Shown here one piece after another: positions 44,200 through 55,483 of a DNA stretch of 64,000 nucleotides (the first letter of the stretch is position 1; every line of letters begins with the position of its first letter). This DNA comes from Mycteria americana. Taxonomy: Eukaryota > Chordata > Aves > Ciconiiformes > Ciconiidae. Position numbers and translations under genes: made by a program. Location: contig NC_134390.1 in the NCBI RefSeq assembly GCF_035582795.1, positions 2,371,560 to 2,435,559 on the forward strand, written 5' to 3'. Below the pieces are notes generated by a model, which ran no database searches, was not told the DNA's origin, and was given only the letters and a program-made list of their open reading frames with translations.

Positions 44200-45384
44200 A
44201 TGCCGGACCGCGACAGCTACAACAACGGCAGCAGCGGCGATGAGGTGGGCGCCAACGCCGACGACATCTGCCGCGATTTCTTGCGCAACGTCTGCAAGCG
44301 AGGCAAGCGCTGCCGCTTCCGGCACCCCGACATCAGCGAGGTCACCAACCTGGGCGTGCGCAAGAACGAGTTCATCTTCTGCCACGACTTCCAGAACAAG
44401 GAGTGCGTCCGCCTCAACTGCCGCTTCATCCACGGCACCAAGGAGGACGAGGACTGCTACAAGAAGACAGGGGAGCTGCCCCCGCGCCTGCGGCAGAAGG
44501 TGGCCGCCGGGCTGGGCCTCTCGCCCGCCGACCTGCCCAACAGCAAGGAGGAGGTGCCCATCTGCAGGGACTTCTTGAAAGGCGACTGCCAGCGCGGTGC
44601 CAAGTGCAAGTTCCAGCACCTGCAGCGGGACTACGAGTACGAGGCGCGAGGCATGGCCGCCCGCGAGCAGGGCATCGTCCCCGCCGTCCGCCGCTACGAC
44701 CCCTACGACGCCATCTACGACCCCGACCGCTACGACGACCACGACCCCGTGCTGAAGCGGCGGCGGGTGGACGGGCTGCACTTCGAGACCTACGAGTACA
44801 GCTTCGCCAGCCCGCGGACGGTGGAGTACCGGCTGCTGGAGGAGGAGAACATCATGCTGCGCAAGCGCGTGGAGGATCTCAAGAAGCAGGTGAACAACCT
44901 GCTGGCCACCAACGAGGTGCTGCTGGAGCAGAACGCCCAGTTCCGCAACCAGGCCAAGGTGATGACGCTCAGCTCCACCGCCACCGCCACCGAGCAGACT
45001 CTGGCCCCCACCGTGGGCACCGTCACCAACTACAACCACAGCATCGCCCAGACCCACACCACGCTCAGCAGCCAGGCCCTCCAGCCCCGGCCCGTTTCCC
45101 AACAGGATTTGGTGGCTCCCGCCGGAGCCCAGGCGGCTCCCCCCGCCAACGCCGCTCCCCCCATGAACCCCGAAATCACCCCGCTCTCGGCCGCCTTGGC
45201 CCAGACCATCGCGCAGGGCATGGCCCCCCCCGTCTCCATGGCGCCGGTGGCCGTCTCGGTGGCGCCGGTGGCCGTCTCCATGGCGCAGCCGCTGGGGGGG
45301 ATCACCATGAGCCACGCCACCACCCCCATGGTGACGTACCCCATCGCCTCCCAGAGCATGAGGATAACGGCCATGCCCCACTGA
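44200..45384 (+). CDS. ZC3H10: ZC3H10, CCCH zinc-finger RNA-binding protein
   Basis: A single coding exon of 394 residues (about 434 in human). Start chosen at MPDRDSYNNG, in a good context just after the splice acceptor; the reading frame stays open upstream only through intron sequence. Three CCCH fingers are visible: C24-x7-C32-x5-C38-x3-H42, C61-x7-C69-x4-C74-x3-H78, and C122-x7-C130-x5-C136-x3-H140. A coiled coil follows at about 207-260 (EEENIMLRKRVEDLKKQVNN), then an Ala/Pro/Thr-rich tail ending MRITAMPH. In mammals the protein is reported as an RNA-binding factor and a regulator of thermogenic genes. Compared with human the tail is probably shorter. A non-canonical ATTAAA lies at 45798-45803. 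Confidence 0.95.
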   Translation: MPDRDSYNNGSSGDEVGANADDICRDFLRNVCKRGKRCRFRHPDISEVTNLGVRKNEFIFCHDFQNKECVRLNCRFIHGTKEDEDCYKKTGELPPRLRQKVAAGLGLSPADLPNSKEEVPICRDFLKGDCQRGAKCKFQHLQRDYEYEARGMAAREQGIVPAVRRYDPYDAIYDPDRYDDHDPVLKRRRVDGLHFETYEYSFASPRTVEYRLLEEENIMLRKRVEDLKKQVNNLLATNEVLLEQNAQFRNQAKVMTLSSTATATEQTLAPTVGTVTNYNHSIAQTHTTLSSQALQPRPVSQQDLVAPAGAQAAPPANAAPPMNPEITPLSAALAQTIAQGMAPPVSMAPVAVSVAPVAVSMAQPLGGITMSHATTPMVTYPIASQSMRITAMPH

Positions 45385-45840
45385 CCCCCCCCCCGCGGGG
45401 CCGCGCCGCCGGCGAGGGGGGGACGGGGCAGCCGGCCGGACCGCGGCCCCCGTGCGGAACTGAGCCCCCGGGGGACGCGGGAGGAGGAGGAGGAGGAGGA
45501 AGGGCAGACCAGGCCTTCCCCAGCCGGTGGACGTGGGGGGGCTCTCGCCGGGCGGTGCGGGACGGCGGGGGGGGGCGGTGAACCCCTCCCCCGGGGCTTC
45601 GCGCCTGCGGCCGGCACCCGCCGCACAGGGGGTCTGCGGTGAAACCTCCCGGGGGGTGGGAGCGGGGGGGCTGCTCCCCGCCGAGCCCCGCGCACGGACA
45701 CGGCCCCCCCGCCCCGCGCCGGGTCTGTGTCCCGGGGGGGGGGGGGGGGGGGCGGCCCCGGGGCCGCGGCTCCCCGGGCCCTGTAACGTTTTCAACTATT
45801 AAAAAAAAAAACAAAAAAAAACAAAAAAAAGAAAAAACAA
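45385..45840 (+). other. ZC3H10 3'UTR and A-rich end
   Basis: Very GC-rich 3'UTR with G-runs (for example 45738-45752), ending in ATTAAA (45798-45803) at the start of an A-rich stretch to about 45838. The A-rich stretch is genomic. No gene seen. Confidence 0.6.
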
Positions 45841-45960
45841 GTCAGCGGCGATCGCTCTCCCGCCGTCAGTGACTCTCCCGGGGCGGGGGGGGGGGGCGCG
45901 GAGCGGCCGGTGGCCCCGGGAAGGGGAGCGACGGGGGAAGGACGGGCCGGGGCGGCGGGA

Positions 45961-46119
45961 CACGTGACCCCCGCCGGGCCCCGCCCACAAGCGCTCTCCG
46001 CCCCGCCCCCTCGCTTCGGCTCCGCCCAGTGGCTCCTAGAGCGGGGCGGCGGGGCGGGGCGGGGCGGGCGAGGCTCCGCCTAGAGCGGGGCGGCGGGGCG
46101 GGGCGGGCGAGGCTCCGCC
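45961..46119 (+). promoter_or_regulatory. ESYT1 promoter: E-box and duplicated GC-box block
   Basis: CACGTGAC (USF/TFE-type E-box) is at 45961-45968. A block beginning TAGAGCGGGGCGGCGGGGCG and ending GAGGCTCCGCC occurs twice in tandem, at 46037-46080 and 46081-46119. The copies differ by one GGGGC unit, and each carries several Sp1-type GGGCGG elements. Confidence 0.6.
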
Positions 46120-46194
46120 CAGTGGGGGGCGGGCCCACCGGGGGGGGCGGGGCGCGGCGGCAGCGGAGCGGCGGCGGCGGCGGCGGCGGCCGGG

Positions 46195-49100
46195 ATGGAG
46201 CGGCGGGGCGCGGGGCTGGCGGCGCTGGGCGCGCTGGGCCGGCGGCTGCTCTGGGCGCTGCCCGCCTACGCCGCGGGGCTGCTGGGGCTGGGCGCGGGCG
46301 CGCTGGTGCTGGCGCTGGCGCTCTACGCCGGCTGGCGGCGGCGGCGGCGCGCCCGGGAGCGTGGGCTGCGGCTGGCCGCCCGCCTGCAGCGCGACGAGGA
46401 GGCCGCCGTGCGCGCCGCCGCCGCCGCCGGGCTGGGCGCGGCCCGCGGGGAGCTGCCGGCATGGGTAAGCGGGTGTCCGCCCGCCGCGCCGCGCCGTTAT
46501 CCCCGGCGGCGGCACCGGCTCGGGCTCCCCCGCCCCGCCCGTGCCGGCTGCGGCTCCCGGCCGGGGCGGAGGGGGGCGGGAGTGGGGGGGGGGGGCACCC
46601 CCGGCTGCCGCACTGCGGCCCCCGCCCGGGCTTCTTCCCGGCGGCGGGACCCCCGGGCCGGGGTGACCCCATCGGCTGCGCCGCGGTCCCCGCTTGGGCT
46701 TCCCGCCGGGCGGGACCCCCGGGGCTGCGCTCACCGCCCCCCGCCAGCTGCACCCCGACCCCGCTTGGGCTTCCCCCGCCGGCCGGGACCCCCGAGGTCC
46801 CCCCATCAGCCGCGCCGCATCCACCCCGGGCCCCGCTGTTCCCCCGCTGCACCGAGCCCCGCTTCAGCTTCCCGCTGGGCGGGACCCCCGGGGCCGGGGC
46901 CCCCCCGCGCCGACCGCACCGCACCGCACCCCCCCCCGCCGCCCCCCGCTCCTCTGAGCTCCCCCCTCGGCCGCCAAGGCGCTGCACCGCACCCCGCTGC
47001 CCCGAGTGCGGCCCCCCCGCTCGGCCCCCCGGCACGGGGTGACCCTCCCCCGGGTACCGCCCGGGGCCTTCCGGCAGCGCCGGAGCCGGGCCCTGACTCA
47101 CCGGGCCCGGGGGGGCCGCTTCCTGCCCGGCCGCGGGTTGTGGCGGGCGCGGGGGGGGCCGGGAACCCCCTCCCCGTGGTGTCGGGACGCCCCTTCTCGG
47201 GGACACCCCCCCCCACCACCACCACCGGGACCCCCGGGAACGGCCACGACGGGGCTGGACTCGGCAGCGGGGCCGGAGCTGCCACCAGATGTTGGCCACA
47301 GCTGCGGGGGGTGACACACCCCCCCCCCCCCGGCCCTGGCTGTGACCGTCCCACCCCGAGCCAGCCCCCGCAGGGGCCCCACCGGCCCGAACGGGGAAAC
47401 TGAGGCACGGAACTGGGTGGGGCCGTGCCGTTGCGGGGGAGCAATACCCGTGGCCGGGCTTCCTCTGCTGCCACGTCCGGCCGGAACCCCCCCCGGCCTC
47501 ACGACACCCCCGGCCTGTCTGCCCGCAGGTGAGCTTCCCGGATGTGGAGAGGGCAGAATGGCTGAACAAGGTGAGGCGTCCGTCTGTCCATCCGTCCCTG
47601 CATCCATCCCTGCATCCCCGCATCTGTCCCTGCATCCCTCTATCCATCCCTGCATCCATCCCTGCATTCATCCCTGCATCCTTCCATCCACCTCTGCCTC
47701 CGTCCCTCTGTCCCCCTGTGTCCGTCCCTCTGTCCATCGTCCCGCTGCCGCAGGTCCTGGCCCAGGCCTGGCCCTTCTTCGGGCAGTACATGGAGAAGCT
47801 GCTGGTGGAGAACGTGGCCCCGTCCATCCGGGCCTCCAACAGCCACCTCCAGACCTTCACCTTCACCAAGGTGGACATGGGCGAGAAGGTAGGGCTGCCC
47901 TGGGGGCTGGGGGTGCTCCCATCGTCCCCCGTCACCCCCTCCTCACCGCTGCCCCCCCCCCCCCGCAGCCTCTCCGGATCCTGGGGGTCAGGGCTCACCC
48001 CGGCACCCACAAGAAGCAGATCCTGCTGGACCTCAACATCAGGTGAGCGGCCGGAGCCACCCGTGTGGTGAAGGTGCTGGGTCTCAGTCCCCTGCATACA
48101 CACACACACCCCACAGCCCCCCCCCCGCTGGGGTCTCCCTCTGCACAGCGCCTGCTGGAGCCCCCCCCTCGCTGGGGGGCCGGGGGGGGTCGTGGCGGAG
48201 ACCCCCCCCCCGTCCCTACATCCCATCTCCGCAGCTACGTGGGTGACGTCCAGATCGACGTGGAGGTGAAGAAGTTCTTCTGCAAGGCAGGGGTGAAGGG
48301 CATGCAGGTGAGGGGGGGGTCTCCGCCCCGGCTGGGGGGTCTGTGGGGGCAGTGGGGCTGGGGTTGGGGGCATGGCGGGAGCTGGCGGGGTGGGGGGGCA
48401 CGGCTATGGGGGGGTCACGTCTCAGCGCTGCCCCCCAGCTCCACGGCATGCTGCGGATCATCCTGGAGCCCCTCCTCGGGGACGTGCCCATCGTGGGGGC
48501 CCTCACCATGTTCTTCATCCGGCGCCCGGTGAGTGCCCCCCCGCAAGGGACCGGCAGCCCCGGCCCCCCCAGGCAGGATGCGGCTGGGGTCCGGCCCCCC
48601 CCGTCTGACCCCGTTCCCCCCCCCCCCCCCCCCCAGACCTTGGACATCAACTGGACGGGGATGACCAACCTGCTGGACATCCCGGGGCTCAGGTGAGCCC
48701 CCGCCCGGCTGGGGGGGGTCTTCCCGGCCCCCCGGGACTGCGCTGTCCGTGGCCCCCCCCCGGTGACGATGCCCCCCCCAGCTCCATGTCGGACACGATG
48801 ATCATGGACGCCATCGCCTCCTACCTCGTCCTGCCCAACCGCCTCCTGGTCCCGCTGGTGCCCAACCTGCACGAGGCCGCCCAGCTCCGCTGCCCCCTGC
48901 CCCGGGTAAGGGCTGGCCGGGGGTCCCGGGGGGGGGTCCCGGGGGACACCCCTGCACCGCGGCCCGGGAGCTGCCCCCCGGCCCCCCCCCCCCCCCCGGC
49001 TGACCCCCCTCCGTAGGGCGTCGTGCGGGTGCACCTCCGGGGCGCCCGGGACCTGCGGTCGAAGGACCGGTTCATGGGGGGGCTGGTGGAGGGCAAGTCG

Positions 49101-51466
49101 GACCCCTACGCCGTCCTGCGCGTCGGCACCCAGGTCGTCACCAGCCGCGTCATCGACAACAACCTCAACCCCACCTGGGACGAGGTCTACGAGGTGAGGA
49201 CCCCCCCCCCCTCCCAGGGACCCCCTGGACCCTCCCCATCACCCCCCCAGACCAGCTGGGGTTCTGGGGGGCACAGGGACCCTCCAAGCATCCCCAGCCA
49301 GGCCGTGGGGGTGGGAGCACCCCAACCCAGCCAGGCTGGACACGGGGACCCCCGTGAGGTCCCCAGCCCGGCCGTGCTGGGCGGGGGGACCCCCTGCCCC
49401 CCCCCCCCCGCTGACCCTGTCCCCCAGTTCATCGTGCACGAGGTGCCGGGGCAGGAGATGGAGGTGGAGCTGTTCGACAAGGACCCCGACCAGGACGATC
49501 TCCTGGGCAGGTGCGGGGGGCCCGGACCCCTGGGCTGGCAGCTGCGGGGGGGCCGCTGCCCCCCGGCCCCGCAGCTCACGGCTTCTCCTACCACCCCCCC
49601 CAGGATGAAGCTGGATTTAGGGGAGGTGCTGAAGGCCCGGGTGCTGGAGGAGGTGGGTGCCGGGGCGGGGGGCCCGGGGGGGCCGGGGGGGCTGTGCTGA
49701 CCCCTCTGCCCCCGCAGTGGTTCCCGCTGCAGGAGGGGGACCGGGGGCGGCTCCACCTGCGCCTGGAGTGGCTCTCGCTCATGTCCGACACCTGCAAACT
49801 GGACGAGGTGAGCGGGGCTCAGCCCAGAGACGAGTTTGCCGGGTCTCAGCCCAGCTGCGGGGGTCACGGGGTGGGGGCCGTCTGCCCCAGCCGACCCCCC
49901 CGGGTACGTCCCCCAGGTTTTGGAGAGGAACCGGACAATCGTGGCCAAACCCGATCCCCCATCAGCCGCTATCCTGGTCGTGTACCTGGACCGGGCTGAG
50001 GAGCTGCCCGTGAGTGGGGGTCCGGGGGGGCCAGGGCTGCCAGTTCCCTGCTCTGCAGGGTCAGAGATGTGTGGACCCCCCCCCCCGACCCCCCATTTCT
50101 GTGCAGACAAAGAAGCCGGGCAAGGAGCCCAACCCCATGGTGCAGGTCTCGGTGCAGGACGTCACACGGGAGAGCAAGGTGGGCTGGGGGGTCCGGGGGG
50201 CCCAGCCGTGCCGGTGCGGCCCCGCACAGGCGGGGTTGGGGTGCAGGGGCCCGGCCGGCCGGCGGGGGTCTAACCCGGCTCCCCCCAGGTGGTCTATAAC
50301 ACGTCTGCTCCCGTCTGGGAAGATGCTTTCCGCTTCTTCCTGCACGACCCCATAAACCAGGACGTGGACATCCAGGCGAGACCCCGGACCCCAACCCCGA
50401 GTCCCCCCCCCGCATCCCCTGAGATCCCCCCCATTTCCCCCCAGATCCCTGTCTCCATTTCTCCCCCATCTCCCCCGTGCCCCGTTTCCCCCGGATCCCC
50501 ATGACGCCCCGTGCCCCCCCAGGTGAAGGACGACCCCCGCCAGAGCAGCCTGGGCTCCCTCTCGCTGCCCCTCGCCCGCCTGCTCGATGCCCCGGAGCTG
50601 ACGCTGGACCAGCCCTTCCAGCTCCAGCACTCGGGGCCCGGCAGCCGCCTCTACATGAAGCTGGTCCTGCGGGTGAGGGGGGCTCGGGGGGGCCGGGGGG
50701 GCCCTGCCCCTCCACACGCCACCCCCGCTGACCCCCGGCCCTGCAGGTGCTCTTCCTCGATGCCCCCGAGAGCAGCGGCCCCGCTCCCACCCCCCCAGGG
50801 CAGCCGGACCCCGCGGCCAGCCCCGGCGGCACCCACCAGCCCACCCACGCCAGCCCCGACCCCCAGTTCGGCACCGAGGTTGGAAGGGGATGGGGGGGCC
50901 CGGGGGGCATCACTGGGGAGGCTGGAGGGCTCGGGGGGGTAGGATGGGGCTCAGGGGCTGGGGGAGGGGGGGCTCGGATGGGGGGTCCTGGGGTAGGATG
51001 GGGTTCAGGGGCTGGGGGGGGGGGGCTCGGGGGGGTAGGATGGGGGGTCCTGGGGGTAGGATGGGGCTCAGGGGGTGGGGGGGTCCCGGGGGGCAGGATG
51101 GGGGGGTCCATGGCAGGAAGGGGGTCAGGGCTGGGGGGAGCTTGGGGCCGGACGTGCCCGGCAGCCCCCCGTGCCAGTGCCCGGCGCGTCCCCGTGTCCC
51201 CAGCACGTGCTGCGGATCCACCTCCTGGAGGCCGAGAACCTCATCGCCAAAGACAACTTCTTCAAGGGGGTGGTGCGGGGCCGCTCCGACCCCTACGCCA
51301 AGGTGCGGGTGGCCGGGAGGGTCTTCCGCAGCCGCGTCATCAAGGAGGACCTCAACCCCCGCTGGAACGAGGTCTACGAGGTACGGGGGGGTCCCTGCAC
51401 CCCGTCTGCCCCTGCCCCGGGCGTCCTCCTCCCCGTGGGCGTGGATGTGCTGCCTGGGGGTGTCCC

Positions 51467-51498
<32 letters not shown>

Positions 51499-52383
51499 GG
51501 AGGGGAAACTGAGACGGGGGCTGGGGGGGGGACCCGGGCGTCGGGGGTGCCCCGCCGGTGACGCCTCTCCCTGCCCAGGTGATCGTGGACAACGTCCCGG
51601 GGCAGGACGTGGAGTTCGACCTCTTCGACAAGGACATCGACAAGGACGACTTCCTGGGCCGGTGGGTGCTGGGGGGCGCGGGGGGGGCCGGGGGGCTGCG
51701 GGGTGGCCTCCCCCAGCCCTCACCAGCAGCCCCCCCAGGTGCAAGGTGCCGCTGAGGCAGACGCTGAGCAGCCGCATCGTGGACAAGGTAGGAGAGGGGC
51801 CAAGGGGGCTGCGCCGGGGGCGGGGGGGGGGGAGGCTGCGCCAGGGGGGTCTCACCCGCCCTCCCTGTCCCGCCAGTGGCTGCCCCTGGAGGAGGTGAAG
51901 TCGGGGCGGCTGCACGTGCGGCTGGAGAGCCTGGCCCCCCGCCCCAGCGCCGCCCTCCTCGAGCAGGTAACGGCCCCGGCTCACGGGGACATGGGGGGCA
52001 CAGCTGGCCCCGAGCCTCGGCCCGGCCCCACCCCCGTGCACCCCTGTCCCCATCCCCGTCCCCATCCCTGTCCCCGTGCATCCCCGTCCCCATGCATCCC
52101 CGTCCCCATCCCCGTCCCCATCCCCATCCCTGTCCCCATCCCCGTCCCCATGCATCCCTGTCCCCATCCCCGTCCCCATCCCCATCCCTGTCCCCGTCCC
52201 CATCCCCGTGCATCCCTGTCGCCATCCCCGTCCCCGTGCATCCCTGTCCCTATCCCCGTCCCCATCCCCGTGCATCCCCGTCCCCGTCCCCATGCCCATC
52301 TCTGTGCATCCCCGTGTGTCCCCATCCCCATCCTCTTCTCCACGCATCCCCGTTCCTGCCACAGCTACTCCTGTCCCCGTCCC

Positions 52384-52417
<34 letters not shown>

Positions 52418-54405
52418 CATCCCCATCCATCCCCGTGCGTCCCCATGCCGCGGCGGGACCCCCAGCCCACCCCCTGCCCCCCCAGGTCCTGCACACCAAC
52501 AGCCTCCTGCAGCCCGCCCGGGGCGAGGAGCTCTCGGCCGCTCTCCTCTCCGTCTTCGTGGACCGAGCTGCCGCCCTCCCGGTGAGTGCCCGTCCCGCGC
52601 CCGGGGGCCCTCGGCCCTGCCCCGTCACCCCATCATCCTCATCGTCCTCATCGTCCTCATCGTCCCCAACCCGCTGTCCCCCAGCTCCGGAAGGGCTCCA
52701 AGCCGCCCGCCGCCTTCGCCAGCCTGGCCGTGCGTGACGTCTCCGTCAAGACCAAGGTAAGACGCGGTGGGGGCCGGGGGGGCTGGGGAGGACGAGGGGG
52801 GGTCTCTCACCCGCTCTCCTGCCCCCAGACCTGTGCCCCAACTGCCGAGCCCGTGTGGGATGAAGGCTTCTCCTTCCTCATCAAGCGGCCCCACGTGGAG
52901 TCGCTGGAGCTGCAGGTCTCTGCCCCGTCCCCGGGTCCCGTCCCCACGGCGGGGGTCCCGTCCCCACGGCGGGGGTCCCACCCCGGGGTGCTGAGCTGCC
53001 TGTGCCCGCAGGTGAAGGAGGAGGGGGGGCAGCCCCTGGGCGCCCTCAGCCTGCCCCTGCCCCAGCTCCTGGCCTCCGAGGGGCTGGCGCTGGACGGCTG
53101 GTTCCCGCTGGCCGGGGGGGGCCCCGGCAGCCAGATCCTGCTGCGGGCGCAGCTGGGGGTGAGTGACCGGGGGGGGGGGGTCGGGGGGGTGGGGCTGGGA
53201 CCCGCCTCACCCCCCGCTTGCCCCCCAGGTCCTGGTGTCGCAGCAGGTGGAGGTGGGTGCCAGCAGCGTGTCCCTGGACGGGGGGGACGCTGCCCCCCAG
53301 CCCGCGGAGGTGCCGGGGGAGGAGGAGCACGGGGCCGGGGGGCTGCGCCAGCGCCTGGTCCCGGCTGAGAGGTAGGGCTGGGGGGCGCGACCCCCCCGGG
53401 AGCATCCAGCCCCCGGCCCCGGGTCTGCTCCGGTTGCAAACCCCCAGCCAGGGCGGGGGGGGGGTCTGGGCGTGAGCCCCCCGGGGAGCCCAGGGCCGGG
53501 CCCCCCCCTGTGCCGGGGGTCCGGGGGGGCACTGACCCTCTGCCCCGCAGCCACCCGGAGCCGGCGGAGGGTCCCCTGGGCCGGCTGCAGCTCACGCTCT
53601 GGTACCACGGGGACGAGCGCAAGCTGGTGGCCATCGTCCACGCCTGCAGGTGAGGCCGCCCGGCGGGGCTTCGGGCGGGGGGCTGGGGGCTGGGACCCCC
53701 CCGCTGAGCCGTGTGTCCCCCCCCCCCCCAGGAAGCTGAGGCCGGTGTCGAAGGAGCTGCCCGACCCCTACGTGTCCCTGGTGCTGCTCCCCGACCGCAG
53801 CCGCAGCACCAAGAGGAAGACCAGCGTGCAGAAGAAGACCCTCAACCCCGACTTCAACGAGAGGTGGGGGGGGGGGGACGGGGGGGGAGCACCTGCCCGG
53901 TGCTGCCCAGTACAGCCCAGTACAGCCCAGTCTCCCCAGGTTCGAGTGGGACATATCCCTTGAGGAAGCCTCTCGGCGCAAGCTGGAAGCCCACGTCAAA
54001 TCCACCCTGTCCTTCATGTCGCGGGAGAAGGAGGCGCTGGGGAAGGTAGGGGGGGCCCGGGGGGGCTCGGGGGGGCCCGGGGGGGGGCCGGGGAGCCCCT
54101 CTGAGCCTTCGCTCTCCCCCAGCTGCATCTGGACCTGGCGCAGGTGGATCTGTCCGAGGGGGGACCCCACTGGTGAGTGGGGCCGGGCTGGGGGGGCCTG
54201 GGGGGCACGATCCTGGGGGCTGGGAGGTCTCGGGGGGGGGGGCGGGACGACGACACGACTGTCCCGGGGGTGGGAGTCTCTGGGGGCTCCCAGTGCGTCT
54301 CTCAGGGGTGAGGCGCCGTCTCCGCCCCCCCCCCCCATCCCTCCCCCCCCCACACCTCTCTCCCCCCACAGGTACGAGCTGCGGGACGAGCGGAGCAGCC
54401 CCTAG
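46195..54405 (+). CDS. ESYT1: ESYT1, extended synaptotagmin 1
   Basis: Coding exons: 46195-46464, 47529-47570, 47754-47888, 47969-48042, 48235-48307, 48439-48528, 48637-48692, 48782-48905, 49017-49193, 49428-49510, 49604-49652, 49718-49807, 49917-50009, 50107-50178, 50289-50375, 50523-50672, 50747-50878, 51204-51380, 51579-51661, 51739-51787, 51877-51966, 52486-52581, 52685-52756, 52829-52915, 53012-53158, 53229-53371, 53551-53649, 53732-53863, 53940-54045, 54123-54172, 54372-54405. Total 1053 residues. An N-terminal hydrophobic hairpin (about 18-50) anchors it in the ER. The SMP lipid-transfer domain (about 105-288) is followed by five C2 domains: C2A 289-421, C2B 422-555, C2C 600-732, C2D 733-866, C2E from about 914. 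C2A and C2C keep the acidic calcium loop (LFDKDPDQDD, LFDKDIDKDD). The family tethers ER to plasma membrane and moves lipids in response to calcium. Intron 15 has a GC donor. Confidence 0.96.
46465..47528 (+). other. ESYT1 intron 1
   Basis: A 1.06-kb, extremely GC-rich intron with loosely repeated GGGACCCCCGGGGC and CTTCCCGCCGGGCGGGACC segments at about 46630-46900. The ORFs it contains are low-complexity. No gene. Confidence 0.7.
47575..47745. repeat. CATCCATCCCTG simple repeat, ESYT1 intron 2
   Basis: (CATCCCTGCATC)n and CCATCC variants fill most of this short intron. Confidence 0.75.
50376..50522 (+). other. ESYT1 intron 15, GC-AG
   Basis: Exon 15 ends ...GAC ATC CAG and the intron begins GCGAGA, ending CCCCCCCAG. 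Phase 0 on both sides gives DVDIQ|VKDDPRQ, matching the paralogous exon 24/25 junction LELQ|VKEEGGQ. No GT donor nearby preserves the protein. Confidence 0.75.
50885..51130. repeat. G-rich minisatellite, ESYT1 intron 17
   Basis: About four copies of GGTAGGATGGGG(C/T)TCAGGGG, then CTGGGGGG..CTCGG, at roughly 55-60 bp. Confidence 0.75.
51470..51497. repeat. Poly(C) run of about 28, ESYT1 intron 18
   Basis: An uninterrupted C homopolymer, the longest I noted in the window. Its exact length is likely to be uncertain in any assembly. Confidence 0.8.
52020..52450. repeat. CCCCATCCCCGT hexamer/dodecamer array, ESYT1 intron 21
   Basis: About 430 bp of (GTCCCCATCCCC)n with interspersed GCATCCCTGTCC units. 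Frames across it read as Pro/Ser/His repeats and are not coding. Confidence 0.85.
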
Positions 54406-54815
54406 AGCTGGGCCCCCCCGGACCCCCCAGTGCCCGCCGTGCCTGGGGCAGCGGGGAGGGGGGGCCAGGCCCCCCAGCTGCTCCTGCTGCCCCCCCCCGC
54501 CCCCCGCCTCGCCACTGACCAAAGACGCACCGGGGGGGCGGACGGGGCCCCCCGCGCCCCCCAGACTGTTACGTACCTCGTGCCTTTTGCCCACCGCGGA
54601 GCCTCCCGGCGCGGGGGGGCCCCGGCCCGGGGTTCTGCCCCCGGTCCCCCCCCCCCCCCCCCCGGGGAGACGCTTTCGTTAGAGCCGCCGCCGCCCACGC
54701 CGTGCCACCGCCGTGCCACCACCGGGATGCCACCGCGCCACCGCCGCGCCGACCCCCCGCCGCCTTCCCGGGGCTGCGTCCCCGTGTCCCCCCCCCCCCG
54801 TGCTAATAAAGGAGG
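54406..54815 (+). other. ESYT1 3'UTR with poly(A) signal
   Basis: 400 bp from the TAG (54403-54405) to AATAAA at 54805-54810 (GTGCTAATAAAGG). It is GC-rich with C-runs. Confidence 0.85.
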
Positions 54816-54839
54816 GAGGAGACGGCGGCGGCTTCGCGT

Positions 54840-55400
54840 GGTCCTGGGGGTCCCGGGGGAGCCTTGGGGTCCGCGGTGTCCCCTCGGGTGACGCGCTGCC
54901 ACGGCCTTCCCCCGTGGGTGTCCCCCGTGGGGCGCTCCCCCTCTCGGTGTCCCTACGGGGGTGTCCCCAAGGGGGATGGGCATTGGGATGTCGTGTCCCC
55001 CCCCCCGGCCGTGTCCCCGTGGTGGGGTCCCTGGTGGGATGCCACCCCCGGGACATGGTCATCGTGGTGTCCCCGTGGTGGTGTCCCCATCAGGATGCCG
55101 TTCATGGACGCGGTCGCTGGGGTGTCCCTCCTGCGGTGTCCCCATCACCGTCTCCCTCTTGGGATGTCCCCCATCGCGGTGTCCCCACTGAGGTGTCCCC
55201 CGTGGGGTGCTGTCACTGGGGTGTCCCCGTGGGGCCACCGTCGGGGTGTCCCCCGTGGGGTAGGGGCACTGGGCTGTGCCCCGGTGGGGTGCCCCCCGCG
55301 GGGTGTGGCCGTTGGGCTGTGCCCCATGGGATGCCGTCACTGGGGTGCCCGTGGTGATGTCACCCGTGGGGGTGTCCCCCATCGCGGTGCCCCCCCCCGG
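54840..55400. repeat. GGTGTCCCC minisatellite in the ESYT1-MYL6 gap
   Basis: Irregularly spaced copies of GTGGTGTCCCC(A/C)TCGGGATG-type units, with GGGGTGTCCCCCGTGGGG forms. It occupies the position where MYL6B lies in human. No EF-hand coding sequence is visible on either strand. Confidence 0.75.
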
Positions 55401-55483
55401 CCCCGCTCCGTGCCCATCTATAGACAAAAAATCCCCCCCGGATGAAGGGGCGTGGCCTCGCCTCTCCCCGCCCCCTCATGCAT

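Noticed and set aside
45866-48373. Long antisense ORF of more than 800 codons over ESYT1 exons 1-5
   Set aside because: Arg/Pro/Gly/Ala-rich composition, no recognisable domain, and it overlaps conserved ESYT1 exons. Long open frames are expected in DNA this GC-rich.
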